A stretch of 64,000 bases of DNA from Laetiporus sulphureus 93-53. Its lineage: Eukaryota > Basidiomycota > Agaricomycetes > Polyporales > Laetiporaceae. Location of the stretch: the NCBI RefSeq assembly GCF_001632365.1, contig NW_024468545.1, positions 277,902-341,901 on the forward strand, given 5' to 3'. Numbering within the stretch: the first letter of the stretch is position 1; each line of letters begins with the position of its first letter. The position numbers and the translations under genes are program-made. The notes under the pieces were generated by a model. That model saw only the letters and a program-made list of their open reading frames with translations. It ran no database searches and was not told where the DNA came from. Of the stretch, positions 1-10,509 are shown piece after piece.

Positions 1-2976
1 ACTGTCGCAGATCTCTCTGGAACATGACAGACCCTGTCCTACAAGTATGGCAGGCTTAGATGAGATGCAGGTTGCTGGCATAACGGCTCTCCATCAACTC
101 ACCAACCAATAATGGCAGTCCAGTAAAGCTCTGGAGGCACGAATATGAGGTCCAATCGCCTCCGAGTACCTTTGGAGAATGGCGAAGACTCGGGCAGGAT
201 AAACACCGTAAGAGCCTTCTCAAGGGAGTCCCAATGCGTTGTCCGTAGAGGGTCATGTTCGCGGAAACTAGATAAATCTGCATGTTCGACACATAACATG
301 AGATATGGTCAACGAAAGCGGACATGGTAGCCTACGCATCACATGTGTGACCATTTCTAAACCAAATGTCAGCAACGTTGCATAGAGACAGTTGAAGTGT
401 ACGAACCTCGTTCGCGCAGCCGCGTGACAAACCGCTTGCAAAGGCCCCTGACGACCTTGGGGTCCCGATGCGTGAAGACGATGTCGACATCACCACTCTC
501 CAGCTTGCCTCTCCTGTATCCACCAACGATGGTGCTGACGCAGCCAGACTGGAGCTCTTCCAGCTCCGTCATTAGTACTCTACCAATCTCCTCCACTTCA
601 TCACGCGGGATCCTGGGACTGCATGAGCGCATGACACGGCACCTGTCAGAAAACAGCGTACTTGATACTGAAATCCTCTCGCAACTCTAAGGCAACCCTG
701 GTCCAGTTGTCTCCCAGCTCCTCCGAGCCCTCGCTTTGATATGCAGACCGGCGCTTTGGCTTCGCTGCCTCGACTTCGACGAACTTGTGCCCCTCACGCG
801 ACCCGACAGGCTGGCGCCTGACGCCGTAGTAGGTTTCGAGATCCTGGAGAGTGCGCAGTCCGAGCGAGAAGAGCTCACGCGCGTGGACCGGGCCTATGCC
901 GTAGATGGAGGAAAATAGCGTGAGCACTTTAAATCGCTCAGAGGTGAAGTGGGACTCTGTAGTGGTGTGAGTTGACATTGGGGAGAGGGAAGATGTGTGA
1001 GCCGAACGTACGTGCTTCTTCTATCTTTCCTGTTTCTATAAACTCTTCCACCTGAGTATGAGCAAGAGAATATCGTTGAGCCGAACAATACGGGAGCAGG
1101 GCTCGTGAGGGCGCACCATAGCACCAATCTTGGGCCCAACAAAGGGAAGTTCGTTCACTTGATTCAATGACGTTATCTTTTTTGGATAGGCTATGTGGAC
1201 ATGTCAAAAGCAAACGGCGTCGCACGACGCACATATACGAACACGTTCCCGTGTCAGATGACCCTAAGAAGTACGAGACAGATGGGACACTCAACGCACC
1301 CTTGAGCGCCGAAATCCCTTTCTGATAACTCAGCTCGCTCCTGATCTCCCCTTCCAGCAGGCGCGCGCGGCGCATGATATCGAGCTCCTCCACTAAAGCC
1401 TGATTCGGGCATTTCAGCGGCGACGCCCGCTGGCACGCGTAGTGCGCCGTGTAATCGAGCTTTGACAGATCCGTCGGAATCGGAGGATCGGGTGGCAGGA
1501 GTTGCACATCTATCTTGCCGTCGTGGTGCCATTCTGGCGCGACAGGGGCGGGCTTCTTGCCCTTGCCTTCTGCATCGGACTTTGAGCCAGCGGAAGATTT
1601 GCGTTTCTTGCCTTTCGTTGCAGGTTCAGCGGTGGGTTCACCTGTAGCTGCGGTCGTGGCATCGATATCGGACGAAGCCTCCTTCTTCTTCCTCCCCTTC
1701 TTCAAAGGCGCTGAAGATGGCTCAGCTTCGGGGCTCTTTGTTCCAGCAGTGCCAGCGGCAGATTCTTCATCCTTCTTTTTCTTCCCTCTCTTGCTAACAG
1801 CGGCAGCTGATTCTGTCGGGCTTTCAGCGACTAGTTCCTCTTTCTTCGGCCGTCCTCTTTTCTTCGGAGCTGCACTACTCTCTGCCTCACTTCCGCTCAT
1901 CTCGTCTTTGGTCTTTGCCCTTTTCTTTGCAGGAGAGGTAGGCGGCGATTTGGTCTCCTCCGTGGGGGACGAAGAAGAACGCAGTACAGAACGAGATGGC
2001 GTCTCGCGCATGGACTCGACTGACGAATCAGAGCAGACACATGGCTCGACGTTACACACTGGGCAGTGGGCCACTGTTTCGTCGTGCAGGTCTTGGATCG
2101 CCACATAGTTTTCGCACGGGAGCGGAGAGCCCTGCTTGACAGAATCTAGGAGCCACTGGGGAGTGACGATTGCTTTCGTTTTCTGCAGAGGTTATGATTA
2201 ATGATATGAGTAGGGACCATAAGGTGACGGCCATTCTCTGAGAGAACCAAAGCAATCATGCATGAGCTCGCGAGTGCAAATCATGGCAATCCAATATGCT
2301 TTGTTTCCAACATGCGTAAGCATGTGCATCACCAATAATTCAACCGCCGGTAGCCGCAATGGCACAGACGCATGATCTAGCGTATATATGCGCCTATACT
2401 GCCGTCAGTCACTGAATCCTCTACATATATACGCCTGCGCATCAAAAAGCGCAAAAGCTGCGCATATGTGCAATCCCATCCACGTTCATGATCGCTCAAT
2501 GCTGTTCCGCAATGACGCTCACCGATGACCAATGGGCATAAGAACAGAACGGTGGTGCTTACCGCCAATTCCCAAGATATATGTCTCTCCAACCGTCTCC
2601 GCATGCCAATGGCAGTGATGATCACATCCGCCTCCTGTGGATCACGACACACGCTCTCCGCGTTCTGCTCTGCTGCCCGGACTAATTCCGATAGACTGGG
2701 CGAGTCGATCTTCGCCTCGACAATGTACACCTTGACTTTTGGCAGTGCTTTGGCAGATAACGGCAAGCGAGAGAGGTTGCTTGTAGAGGGAGCAGACGAG
2801 GACTCCTGAGACTGAGATCGCTTGCCTGGCGCCGTATGCGAAAGGGGCGGAGGTTGTTTGAACGACATGGTCGTTGTAAAGGCTCGACGACCGACGATAG
2901 CTGCTCGTCTCTGCAGAATACGTCTGGTGGTGAACACTGGTGAACAGGCAAGCAGGCGGGCCTCGGTGGATAACAT
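1..2976 (-). CDS. Family X DNA polymerase (Pol lambda / Pol4-like), BRCT + HhH + polymerase, 3' end outside window
   Basis: Gap-filling polymerase of base-excision repair and end joining. The first exon (2563-2976) gives a basic N-terminus and then a BRCT domain, which finishes in the next exon with TPQWLLDSVKQG. A long Lys/Ser-rich linker follows, carrying CPVCNVEPCVC and an AT-hook-like KKRGRPKK. Then come helix-hairpin-helix segments (LPFVGPKIGAMV, IYGIGPVHARELF) and the polymerase core: GGYRRGKLESGDVDIVFTH supplies the two palm aspartates, TTHWDSLEKALTVF follows, and RRLDLIFVP supplies the third aspartate. WTGSVMFQRDLR is spliced across intron 39-102, and the reading continues past the left edge. 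Intron 1 (2183-2562) is about 380 nt, far longer than the others here. Residues 1-36 resemble a mitochondrial presequence, with a second ATG at MSFKQ. The family is certain; the lambda versus Pol4 assignment is inferred. Two short introns near 300-410 are placed only approximately. Confidence 0.93.
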
Positions 2977-3887
2977 GCTCCTAAACCTGTTAGCGCCTGA
3001 GCTTCAATGACACAATCAGACCTATAGGAAAGTCCAGATCGTAGATGCTATAGACTTTTCTTCGTTGCACAATGATCCTGAATACTTGCAGTACTATCAG
3101 AGTGAGAAGTTCAGGGATTGCAGAGAAGGAACTTTAGTAAAGCCTCGTGTACAGGCTGCATCTACGCGACGGCTGAGTCTAGGACATAGGCAGACGCGAT
3201 CTCCGTCGCGGTCACGTGCATTCAAGCGCTTATCTCCAAACGGGCGCTCGACATTGTGGCGTCGCCTATTCCTTCTGTTCCGAGGCTCGAAGACAAATTT
3301 CTTAACCGTCGTATCATCCTCACTGATACCGACTCATTCTGACTGTGCCTGTGCGCCTTAGTTGTATAGAAAAAGAAACAGAAATGAATTCGTCTGCTTC
3401 ATGCTTTTCAAAGTGCTCGGCAACGGCCGACTTCGGCTGTTCAGACGACGAGGCCCTCCGGTTGATCGCCGTTCATTACTTTGATATCGACGTTCTGCTT
3501 TCCGCATTCAATCCAATGCAAGCGTTGTCCAGGTGCGTACTGATTGAAAGGTCATGTCAGGGCGATTCATTGCCGTTGCAACGACCGCAGTTGCCAAGGT
3601 GCCTCGCTTCGGCAAAGTCGTCCTGCTAAACGGTTCAGTGGAGTTGCATCACGACACTGATTCACGCTGGGCTCCTGTAGTTGAGCACGCGGCCCGAGAT
3701 TAACGGTCATCGCCGACGCCTGCCCATCGTATGCGAGTCGCTGGGCTTTAATACTCCAATTCTCAATCTTCTGCCCCATCCAGCTCACTTCAACCCTTCA
3801 CGCTCAAAATTCTCGGATCTCACCACACCCGTCCACGCGCCTCACCCTATCTCGCTAGTGCGTCGGGCCCCACGCTCCTTTTGCAAC
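2977..3887. other. Intergenic, no gene seen
   Basis: This is the divergent spacer between the polymerase (minus) and the sedolisin (plus), so it probably holds both promoters. The open frames here are short and show no recognisable motif or splice-consistent continuation. Confidence 0.6.
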
Positions 3888-5992
3888 ATGATGTACAAGA
3901 ACACGCTCGTCGCCGTCTCATTGTCGGCGCTCGCACTCGGCAGCGCCATACCTGTCTGCGAGGAGTCCGTTTGGGACTGGTTTGAGGTGCAGCTTCACGA
4001 GTTCCTCGACAATGTCCCCAATGGCTTCTCGTTCGACGGAACTGCAGAGTCAAGCACGAACCTGACGCTGCGCATAGCGCTCGCACAGAGCAATTTCGAC
4101 GGTCTGGTCGAGGCACTGTATAACGTGAGCGACCCGTCCAGCGAGTACTATGGGCAGTATCTCTCGAAAGAGGAGGTGTGTCGCAACTTACGGGCCATCG
4201 CCACATCATACTCACTATATCTTGCAGGTCGACAGCTTCGTACAACCGGATTCTGAGAGTGTTGAGGCCGTCACGAGCTGGCTGAGCGAGTACGATTTGA
4301 CCGCCACGAATCTCTCGTCTGCTGGTGACATTCTCTCCGTCGAGCTCACGGTCGGGCAGGCAAACGACCTCCTGTCTGCGGATTATTCTCTATTCACGCA
4401 CGAGGCCACTGGACAGCAAACACTACGCACACTTAATTACTCGATACCCGTCGATCTGGCAAATCACGTCAACTTTGTCCATCCGACAGTCACGTCAGTC
4501 GCGCCGACCGTACATTTCTATTCGTTTGCTGATTGCTCGCAGATTCCCTTTGTTCATGAATAATACCCCGATTATTGAGGTCCACCCCGCGTCCAATCAG
4601 TCGCAAGTGCGTTCTGCTCAGAAGCGCGACTCTGCATGCGGCACTGGCACCCCTTGGATCACTCCTGCATGTCTGCAAGAGCTTTACGACATCCCCACGA
4701 CGGCTGCTTTCTCGTTGCTCAACCAAATTGCTGTGACTGGGTATGACAATGAGTATGCTCAGGCAGCGGATCTTGAGGTAGGGTTCCAATTAGCCGTAGA
4801 TTGTGTGACACACTAATACCTCACCTTGTAGAGCTTCTTGTCGGAGTATAGGACCGACATGAGCCCTAACACGACATTCAGCACGGTGACCCTGAATGGC
4901 GGCGAGAACCCACAGAACAAGTCTGACGCCGGAACCGAAGCGGTGCGTTACTTGCCTTCCTTACTCGTCTGTTGTCTGACTCTCCACAGAACCTTGACGT
5001 TCAGTATGTCATGGGCCTCGCAACGAACGTCTCGACGACGTTCATCTCCACTGGCGGCGACTTCGCGCAGGCTCTCTTGGACACAGCTGACTACCTGCTC
5101 GGCGAAACCAGCCCTCCTCAAGTTGTGTCGACCAGCTACGGCACGGACGAGTCGTCCATCGGGGAGATGTTTGCTCTGTGAGTGTCTAAACAGCATTTTC
5201 CGGAGCGATCGAGGCCTAAACAATCGGCTGTAGGAGTCTGTGCAATGCGTACGCGCAGCTTGGCGCGCGCGGTGTTTCCGTCCTCTTTGCATCTGGTGAT
5301 GGAGGCGTGTCCGGGAATAAGGACGATGGGAGCTGCACGGCGTTTGTGCCGACTTTTCCCTCCGGTTGTCCTTTGTGAGTTCCTTCTTCTCCTCAGTGTC
5401 TTCTCCGCTCATATGCCCCCCAGCGTCACGTCAGTCGGAGCGACGATCAACCTGCCCACAGAGGAGGGTGCCTCGTTTTCCAGCGGAGGCTTCTCGAATT
5501 ACTGGCCGCAGCCGTCATATCAGGCCTCGGCCGTGTCCGCGTATCTGTCCGCGCTTGGCAGCAACGATACAGGCCTGTATAATGTCTCGGGGCGTGCATA
5601 CCCCGACGTCGCCGCGTACGGCTCACAATTCGAGATCTATACGGGCGGCGCGCTGACTATCGTCTCGGGCACGAGCTGCTCGACGCCGACCTTCGCCGCG
5701 GTGATTGCGCTGCTGAACGACGAGCTGATCAACGCGGGCAAGAACGCACTGGGATTCTTGAACCCATGGTTATACGCTAACAGCGGGGCACTGAACGATG
5801 TTGCAACGGGTAACAATTTGGCGTGCAGCGACGGCTCTACTGGCTTCTATGCGGCTGCTGGGTGGGATCCGGTACGTCGCTTCTCTGGGTTTCTCCTGAA
5901 CTGCTAGACTGACATTGTCGTGATCGACCTCGCAGGTCACTGGCCTTGGCACGCCGAATTACTCCAGCCTCAAATCAGCCGCGGGCCTGTGA
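3888..5992 (+). CDS. Secreted S53 family (sedolisin / tripeptidyl-peptidase-like) serine-carboxyl protease
   Basis: Extracellular acid peptidase made as a zymogen. The start at 3888 gives MMYKNTLVAVSLSALALGSA, a clear signal peptide; a pro-domain follows (SSEYYGQYLSKEE, then VELTVGQANDLL). The catalytic domain begins around TPWITPACLQELYDIP. The catalytic Glu and Asp lie in TEANLDVQY, with an intron between Ala and Asn. The oxyanion Asp is in VLFASGDGG and the nucleophile Ser in SGTSCSTPTFA. The C-terminus AAGWDPVTGLGTPNY is typical of the family. Seven introns restore the frame throughout: 4176-4227, 4494-4542, 4778-4831, 4943-4989, 5178-5233, 5375-5423 and 5872-5935. No lesion is seen, and several N-glycosylation sequons are present. 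Assignment within S53 (TPP1-like versus aorsin-like) is not settled. Confidence 0.95.
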
Positions 5993-6622
5993 ACTCTGCT
6001 ACATTATTTGCTCTCCTGAACTTTGGACTTTCGGACTGTTTTTCAATTCTCGCTTTCGAGGACTGCGCCACACTTGCATACTGGACTTTACTGACATAGA
6101 TCTTGCTGTCTCTGCGCTGTATCGCTCACTTACAAAGCTTGTCGTGCTTGCCTCTGATTTGCAATTATTACCGAATGCGCATAGTATCTCGTGTTCTGTG
6201 ACTTGTTCGCGCCACAGCACTTACGGTGCCGTTATCACGCCGTTCGTCGTGCAAATGTTCGCGGTAGAAACATGCATCGGTAATGACAGGACGCCTATCA
6301 GATGACCATTATCTCAATGTCGCAATCCCAGACCGGACCGCCAACCCCCCATTACTGACACCCCGAGTGAGTCGGTTGGATCAAGGCTGACTCCGCAGAA
6401 ATCCATGGCTTGCAAACACCAGTAATGGTCTGCTCACATGCTGCAAAAAAGAGGTCCTCAAAACTGCCCGGCTTCCGTCGGCCACTGCATCGGTGCTCCG
6501 TCAGCTGTAGATATAGTTGAATGCTCACTTTCGCAGCTTTCTCTGCTCGTACTTCGTGCTCTCTCAGTGCTCGATCGTGCACCTCGCGACTGCTGTCGGC
6601 TCGACTGCATACTTTGCGCACC
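5993..6622. other. Intergenic, no gene seen
   Basis: Downstream of the S53 gene and upstream of the YCII-like gene. The only open frames are short and without motifs. Confidence 0.6.
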
Positions 6623-7093
6623 ATGGCGACCGCCTCGAAGCCAATTCTTTACAAATTCATCGTCTGGGCACCCGATATGTCGGATCCTGACGCGTTCCAG
6701 CGTCGCCTCTCTGTTCGCCAGCAGCATTTTGTGAGAGGAGACAAATTGCACGAGTCTGGACAATGGAGTGCGTGCAGAAAATAGTGAATTCCCTTTGCCA
6801 TGATGGCTAATATGCTTTGGTGGATCGCTGCCTTGCAGAAGTCGGCGGCGCGTTGCTCACTCCCGAGTCGATCGCTTCTCCCAACGCAGAGAAGAAGATG
6901 ATTGGGTCCGTGATTATCTGCGAGGCGGAGAGCCTCGAGGCTGTCAGGGAGGTCATTGAGTCCGACATCTACTATACTGCGAACGTGGTGAGCTTTATGT
7001 GGCCCTTAGTATTTCTCTAGCGCGAGGCTGATCATCTGCCAGTGGGACAAGGAGAAGCTGCAGATCTTCCCTTTCTTGACCAGCCATTTGTGA
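6623..7093 (+). CDS. YCII-related domain protein (YciI-like)
   Basis: A small protein of about 112 residues encoded by three exons: 6623-6767, 6839-6987 and 7043-7093. The order ILYKFIVWAPDMSDPDAF, then RLSVRQQHF, then ESGQWKVGGALLTPE, MIGSVIICEAESLEAVREVI and WDKEKLQIFPFL follows the YCII fold: an N-terminal beta strand, R and H residues in the first helix region, a GG turn, and a terminal strand. YCII proteins are dimeric ferredoxin-like folds, mostly without an assigned reaction, so no specific activity can be stated. The start has a good context (caccATGG). Confidence 0.8.
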
Positions 7094-7411
7094 TGACCGG
7101 TGAATGTATAACACGCAGAAGCAAAGAACGTGTCACTAGGATGTATGACGATAGTGCTCAATGATGCGGTGTAGAGAGATCCTTAATCTGATTTCTCCGA
7201 AGCCAGAGAACTATCTCATGGGCACCCACGGGCCACTAGTAGAAGGCAGCCTAAACAAATCGGTTTGCTGTTTTCGCTGACAGTCACAGTCACCCTCATA
7301 TCAGATCAATGAGCAGTTAGTTTATTTGTCTAGTGGTGCGGAAGGTCAGCGCTTCAGCTCTCAACGTGGCGGAAGATAGATCGTAGACACCTTCTCATTT
7401 GGCATGAGAAA

Positions 7412-7447
7412 GAATAGGTATATCATGAATAACAAGATATAATATTC
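7412..7447 (+). promoter_or_regulatory. Conserved upstream element of 5S rRNA gene (plus copy)
   Basis: This 36-nt block begins GAATAGGTATAT and ends TAATATTC directly before the 5S start. It is largely repeated at the same distance upstream of the other 5S gene. A TATA-like GGTATAT lies about 30 nt before the transcript, which is consistent with an upstream Pol III promoter element. Confidence 0.6.
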
Positions 7448-7565
7448 ATCCACGGCCATAGGACTCTGAAAGCACCGCATCCCGTCCGATCTGCGCAGTT
7501 AACCAGAGTGCCGCTTGGTTAGTACCATGGTGGGGGACCACACGGGAATCCTGGGTGCTGTGGTT
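7448..7565 (+). rRNA. 5S ribosomal RNA (plus copy)
   Basis: Starts ATCCACGGCCATAGGACTC and ends CTGGGTGCTGTGGTT, 118 nt, the usual fungal 5S length and sequence, including the internal control region. It differs from the second copy by only two transitions (7515 and 7517). Both fall in a stem, where they leave G-U pairs. Confidence 0.96.
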
Positions 7566-7568
7566 TTT
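7564..7568 (+). terminator. Pol III T-run terminator of 5S (plus copy)
   Basis: Five T residues directly at the end of the 5S sequence, the standard RNA polymerase III stop. Confidence 0.8.
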
Positions 7569-7824
7569 GCCTTATGCCTTTTTTTGCTAATTTGTCTATT
7601 CAAAAAGTTTGCTCAAGGCAGAACCATGCCACTACATTGCCTCCTAGAAGAAGCGCTCTGTTTTGCATTCTGCCAAAGGAAGAAGCACAGGCAAGGGTGA
7701 ACTTGGTGTCCAGTTTTCTGCTCATGATCCTCACTTTTAAAGTGAAAAAAGGATGAAGAATTCAACTGCAGGGTCACACAGCTTTATGGAAAGACAAATA
7801 AGCAAGAAAAAAAGGGCGAACAGC

Positions 7825-7829
7825 AAAAA
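7825..7829 (-). terminator. Pol III T-run terminator of 5S (minus copy)
   Basis: Five A residues on the plus strand, read as TTTTT at the 3' end of the minus-strand 5S gene. Confidence 0.8.
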
Positions 7830-7945
7830 CCACAGCACCCAGGATTCCCGTGTGGTCCCCCACCATGGTACTAACTAGGCGGCACTCTGGTTAACTGCGC
7901 AGATCGGACGGGATGCGGTGCTTTCAGAGTCCTATGGCCGTGGAT
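7828..7945 (-). rRNA. 5S ribosomal RNA (minus copy)
   Basis: A complete 118-nt 5S sequence on the minus strand, 116/118 identical by eye to the plus copy. It carries CCGCCTAGTTAG where the plus copy has CCGCTTGGTTAG; the CCTAG form pairs best with CTGGG, so this is probably the standard form. Confidence 0.96.
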
Positions 7946-7981
7946 GAATATTATGTCTCGTTCTTCATTATATACCTATTC
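7946..7981 (-). promoter_or_regulatory. Conserved upstream element of 5S rRNA gene (minus copy)
   Basis: Mirror of the 36-nt block at 7412-7447, with GAATAGGTATATAATGAA preserved about 20-36 nt before the 5S start. Conservation outside the transcript suggests a promoter function, though a recent duplication would also explain it. Confidence 0.6.
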
Positions 7982-8595
7982 CTTCATTGACATGAAAACA
8001 TTCAAAAAAGCGAAGCAATTGGTCGAAGGTCAGACATTTACATAAACAAATCATATATACTTTGGGGCCTTTGAACATGCTTATTCGGTCCGGACTGTAC
8101 ATCTGCACGCATGATCGCGCCATCCGACGAATAAGCTGCGAAAAGTATCTCGACAGACCGTTAGAGTTATAGGTGAACACTGAGGAACTCGCTGAAGCGG
8201 ACCGGAAGTTGGCATCAAATCACGCATTGAACGTCTGACGGACTTCATCCGTCGACCCCGCCCCTCTCCCCCGGTTGAAAGCCTGTAGACAACGGGCCAG
8301 TTAGGTTGTCGGAAATATTTTACGCCGTTAGACACTGAGACAGTACGGCCGTCCGCGAGAAATGGAACGAATGTCTGAAGGTGCACGATGTCGACATGTT
8401 GGTTGTACCTGTCATTCCGCGAAAAAGATCGAGCAGTTTTACATAGATTGTCCATGCACACACGTATTAGCGCTCGTTAAAGCCCGTATTTTTCTTGTGT
8501 GCCAAACCTCTTGACACATCCGGATGAAAGCCCTCCATATAGATCTTCCACTACCTCTAAGGATCGCAGCAGGACAGCAACGCCGCATTAGCCTT
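7982..8595. other. Intergenic, no gene seen
   Basis: Downstream of the first multi-RRM gene's stop. An open frame at 8081-8461 (minus) has no domain, no splice logic and unconvincing composition. Confidence 0.6.
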
Positions 8596-10044
8596 TCAGT
8601 AATTCAATTTCAGCTCAATCTTCGAGCCCGGGGCCTCCCTGACGAACAATCTTGACGCGTTAAATCTTGAGATTGCATCTCCACCCAGATGCTCGATCCG
8701 CAACGTCTGGCCACCGATCGCTCGAGATTTCTGCATAATCGCGTCCACTACGCTCCGATTGTCCACGCGGACCAACGCGTATCCCGTGGCGGTATCGTCG
8801 TCTGAGGAGCCTGTCGACGCGCAGATCAGCATGTGCTTAGAAATACAAACGTAAAACGAAACAAAACGACTTACGACGCATAATCACCTTTCGCGCTTCG
8901 GGGAGTACCTCCTCCACTCCCGCTGCCGTGGCGCTGGGCGGGAGGCCGGTAATGTATAGCCAGTTGGACAGCGGGTGGCTAATATTGAACCATCCCGGAC
9001 GGACGACGACAAGCGTATTTTTACCCAGGACGAGAGATCTTGGGTCCTCGCTCCACTGTGCATACACCTGTTCTGCTCTCGCTTGGGAGTGAAAGTGGAC
9101 GCCTGCGCGGGAAGCCTTTGACTCTGACCTCACTACAGGAATGTCAGACCCATCCGGCAATGCGCGATGATTTGCCACAGTTACACACAGATTCTGGCCT
9201 TCACCGGACCAAACGGCGCAAACACCTCCATGAGCGACTCCTCCGTCGCGGATTCGGGGAGGTTGTACACCATAAGCCACTGGATAAACCTATTCGTCCG
9301 CTCCCTGGGACTATGATAAATCTGCAAACGGCTCCTGTCCACCGAAATGGGCATTACACTGCACAAATCCACGACGTGCTGCGCGACTCGGGCATGGCCG
9401 AACGTGATTTCCGCTACGCCGGTGGGTCGGCCTGACCATTTTCTGCCTATACGAGAGTGGTTAGGAAAGATGAGAGCGAAGATGCGTTGAGGATACATAC
9501 GTAACCAGATCCCGTTGATCTTCCCGAACCGCGAGAACATGTCCCACACATCCTCTTCCGTATGTCCCGGACTGAGCCCCGTCACCGTGATACTCCCATG
9601 AGGTTCTACTGAATAATTTGTTACGGTCTCTTCTGGAGAAGACGACTCCCTCGAGCTTGACTCCGCGCTTTGCTCTGCAACTGACGAGGTTTCCTGGTCG
9701 AAGGTATCTAATCAACGCGCGAACCGATCTCTCGCTAAGCCAGAATGGTCCAAGGCAGGGCTCTGTCGATACTCACCTTGTAGAAATGCATACAAATTGC
9801 GCTCCTTGTTCCATACTGTTCGAGTGGTCGACAATTGGCGTCTATGTGCGCCGGCATGAGGAAGTGCGGCGCGAGGAACAGAGTGGGATGCTCGAGACGA
9901 TGTAGCTGCGGATCCTATAGAGCGCGAGGAGCAAGGGGTAAAGCGAAGAGCTCGTAAGTGCGCTGCTTTCGTTGCAAGCATCAAGGTGGCCGCGCTTTGC
10001 TCAGAAAACCAGCGACGAAGAAAGTGAATGCGGCTAGCGCCCAT
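8596..10044 (-). CDS. Multi-RRM protein, probably mitochondrial (family member 1)
   Basis: The likely exons are 9777-10044, 9501-9680, 9189-9446, 8875-9132 and 8596-8810, about 392 residues. The N-terminus is Arg/Ser/Ala-rich without acidic residues (MGASRIHFLRRWFSEQ), as in mitochondrial presequences. RRM-like units follow: ITVTGLSPGHTEEDVW with FGKINGIWL, then WLMVYNLPESATEESL, then WLYITGLPPSATAAGVEEVL, and a last segment YALVRVDNRSVVDAIM. The core exons are 258, 258 and 215 nt and the introns are phase 1, as in the relatives further on. One acceptor near 9675-9681 has two in-frame options. RRMs bind single-stranded RNA; mitochondrial location and RNA target are inferred. Confidence 0.85.
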
Positions 10045-10509
10045 TTACTAGAGGGCTTACATCTTACAAATTTGTGGCCACACAACGCCAACATCCTTCC
10101 GCCACACCAAGTACACAGAACATCTTGAATGATGGTGATCTCGACTATAATTGATTATCGGTCACACATTGCTACTGTGTGCGATCATAAAAGGCGCAAT
10201 GAAGAAGTCATAGTATAACTGCTCGCACGAGCGCAGCGTTACAAGTCTCGCGACCGAATCAATCGGTTCAGATAACGCGCTAGGTTAGTCTCCTGAACAC
10301 CTGGCTCATGATGCAAAGGTATACAGCGGATATCACGTACATACAGCATGTAAGCTATGTCCCCCACCGTCTTCGTGAAAATTACATCGAAGCAAATAGA
10401 TGTTCGCGCTAGATCTAATGCGCAGGTATCTCTGTGAACGTACACTTCCCCGTGTGACGGCTGAACTGCTGCGCACTCTCGTTTCTTTTCAGTACGCGGA
10501 TATGTCTGC
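10045..10509. other. Intergenic, no gene seen
   Basis: Spacer between the multi-RRM gene's 5' end and the NMNAT stop. No supported ORF. Confidence 0.55.

Larger units (their letters stand above)
7412..7981. repeat. Inverted repeat holding two 5S rRNA genes
   Basis: Arms 7412-7565 and 7828-7981 (154 nt each) are inverted copies. They contain a shared 36-nt 5' flank and a full 5S gene. Weaker similarity (a T-rich block and ATTTGTCT) extends roughly 30 nt further inward on both sides. The two genes point toward each other across a unique spacer of about 190-260 nt, which contains no gene. Confidence 0.93.

Noticed and set aside
7515..7568. ORF at 7515-7700 overlapping the 5S gene
   Set aside because: It starts within the 5S rRNA and has no protein-like features.
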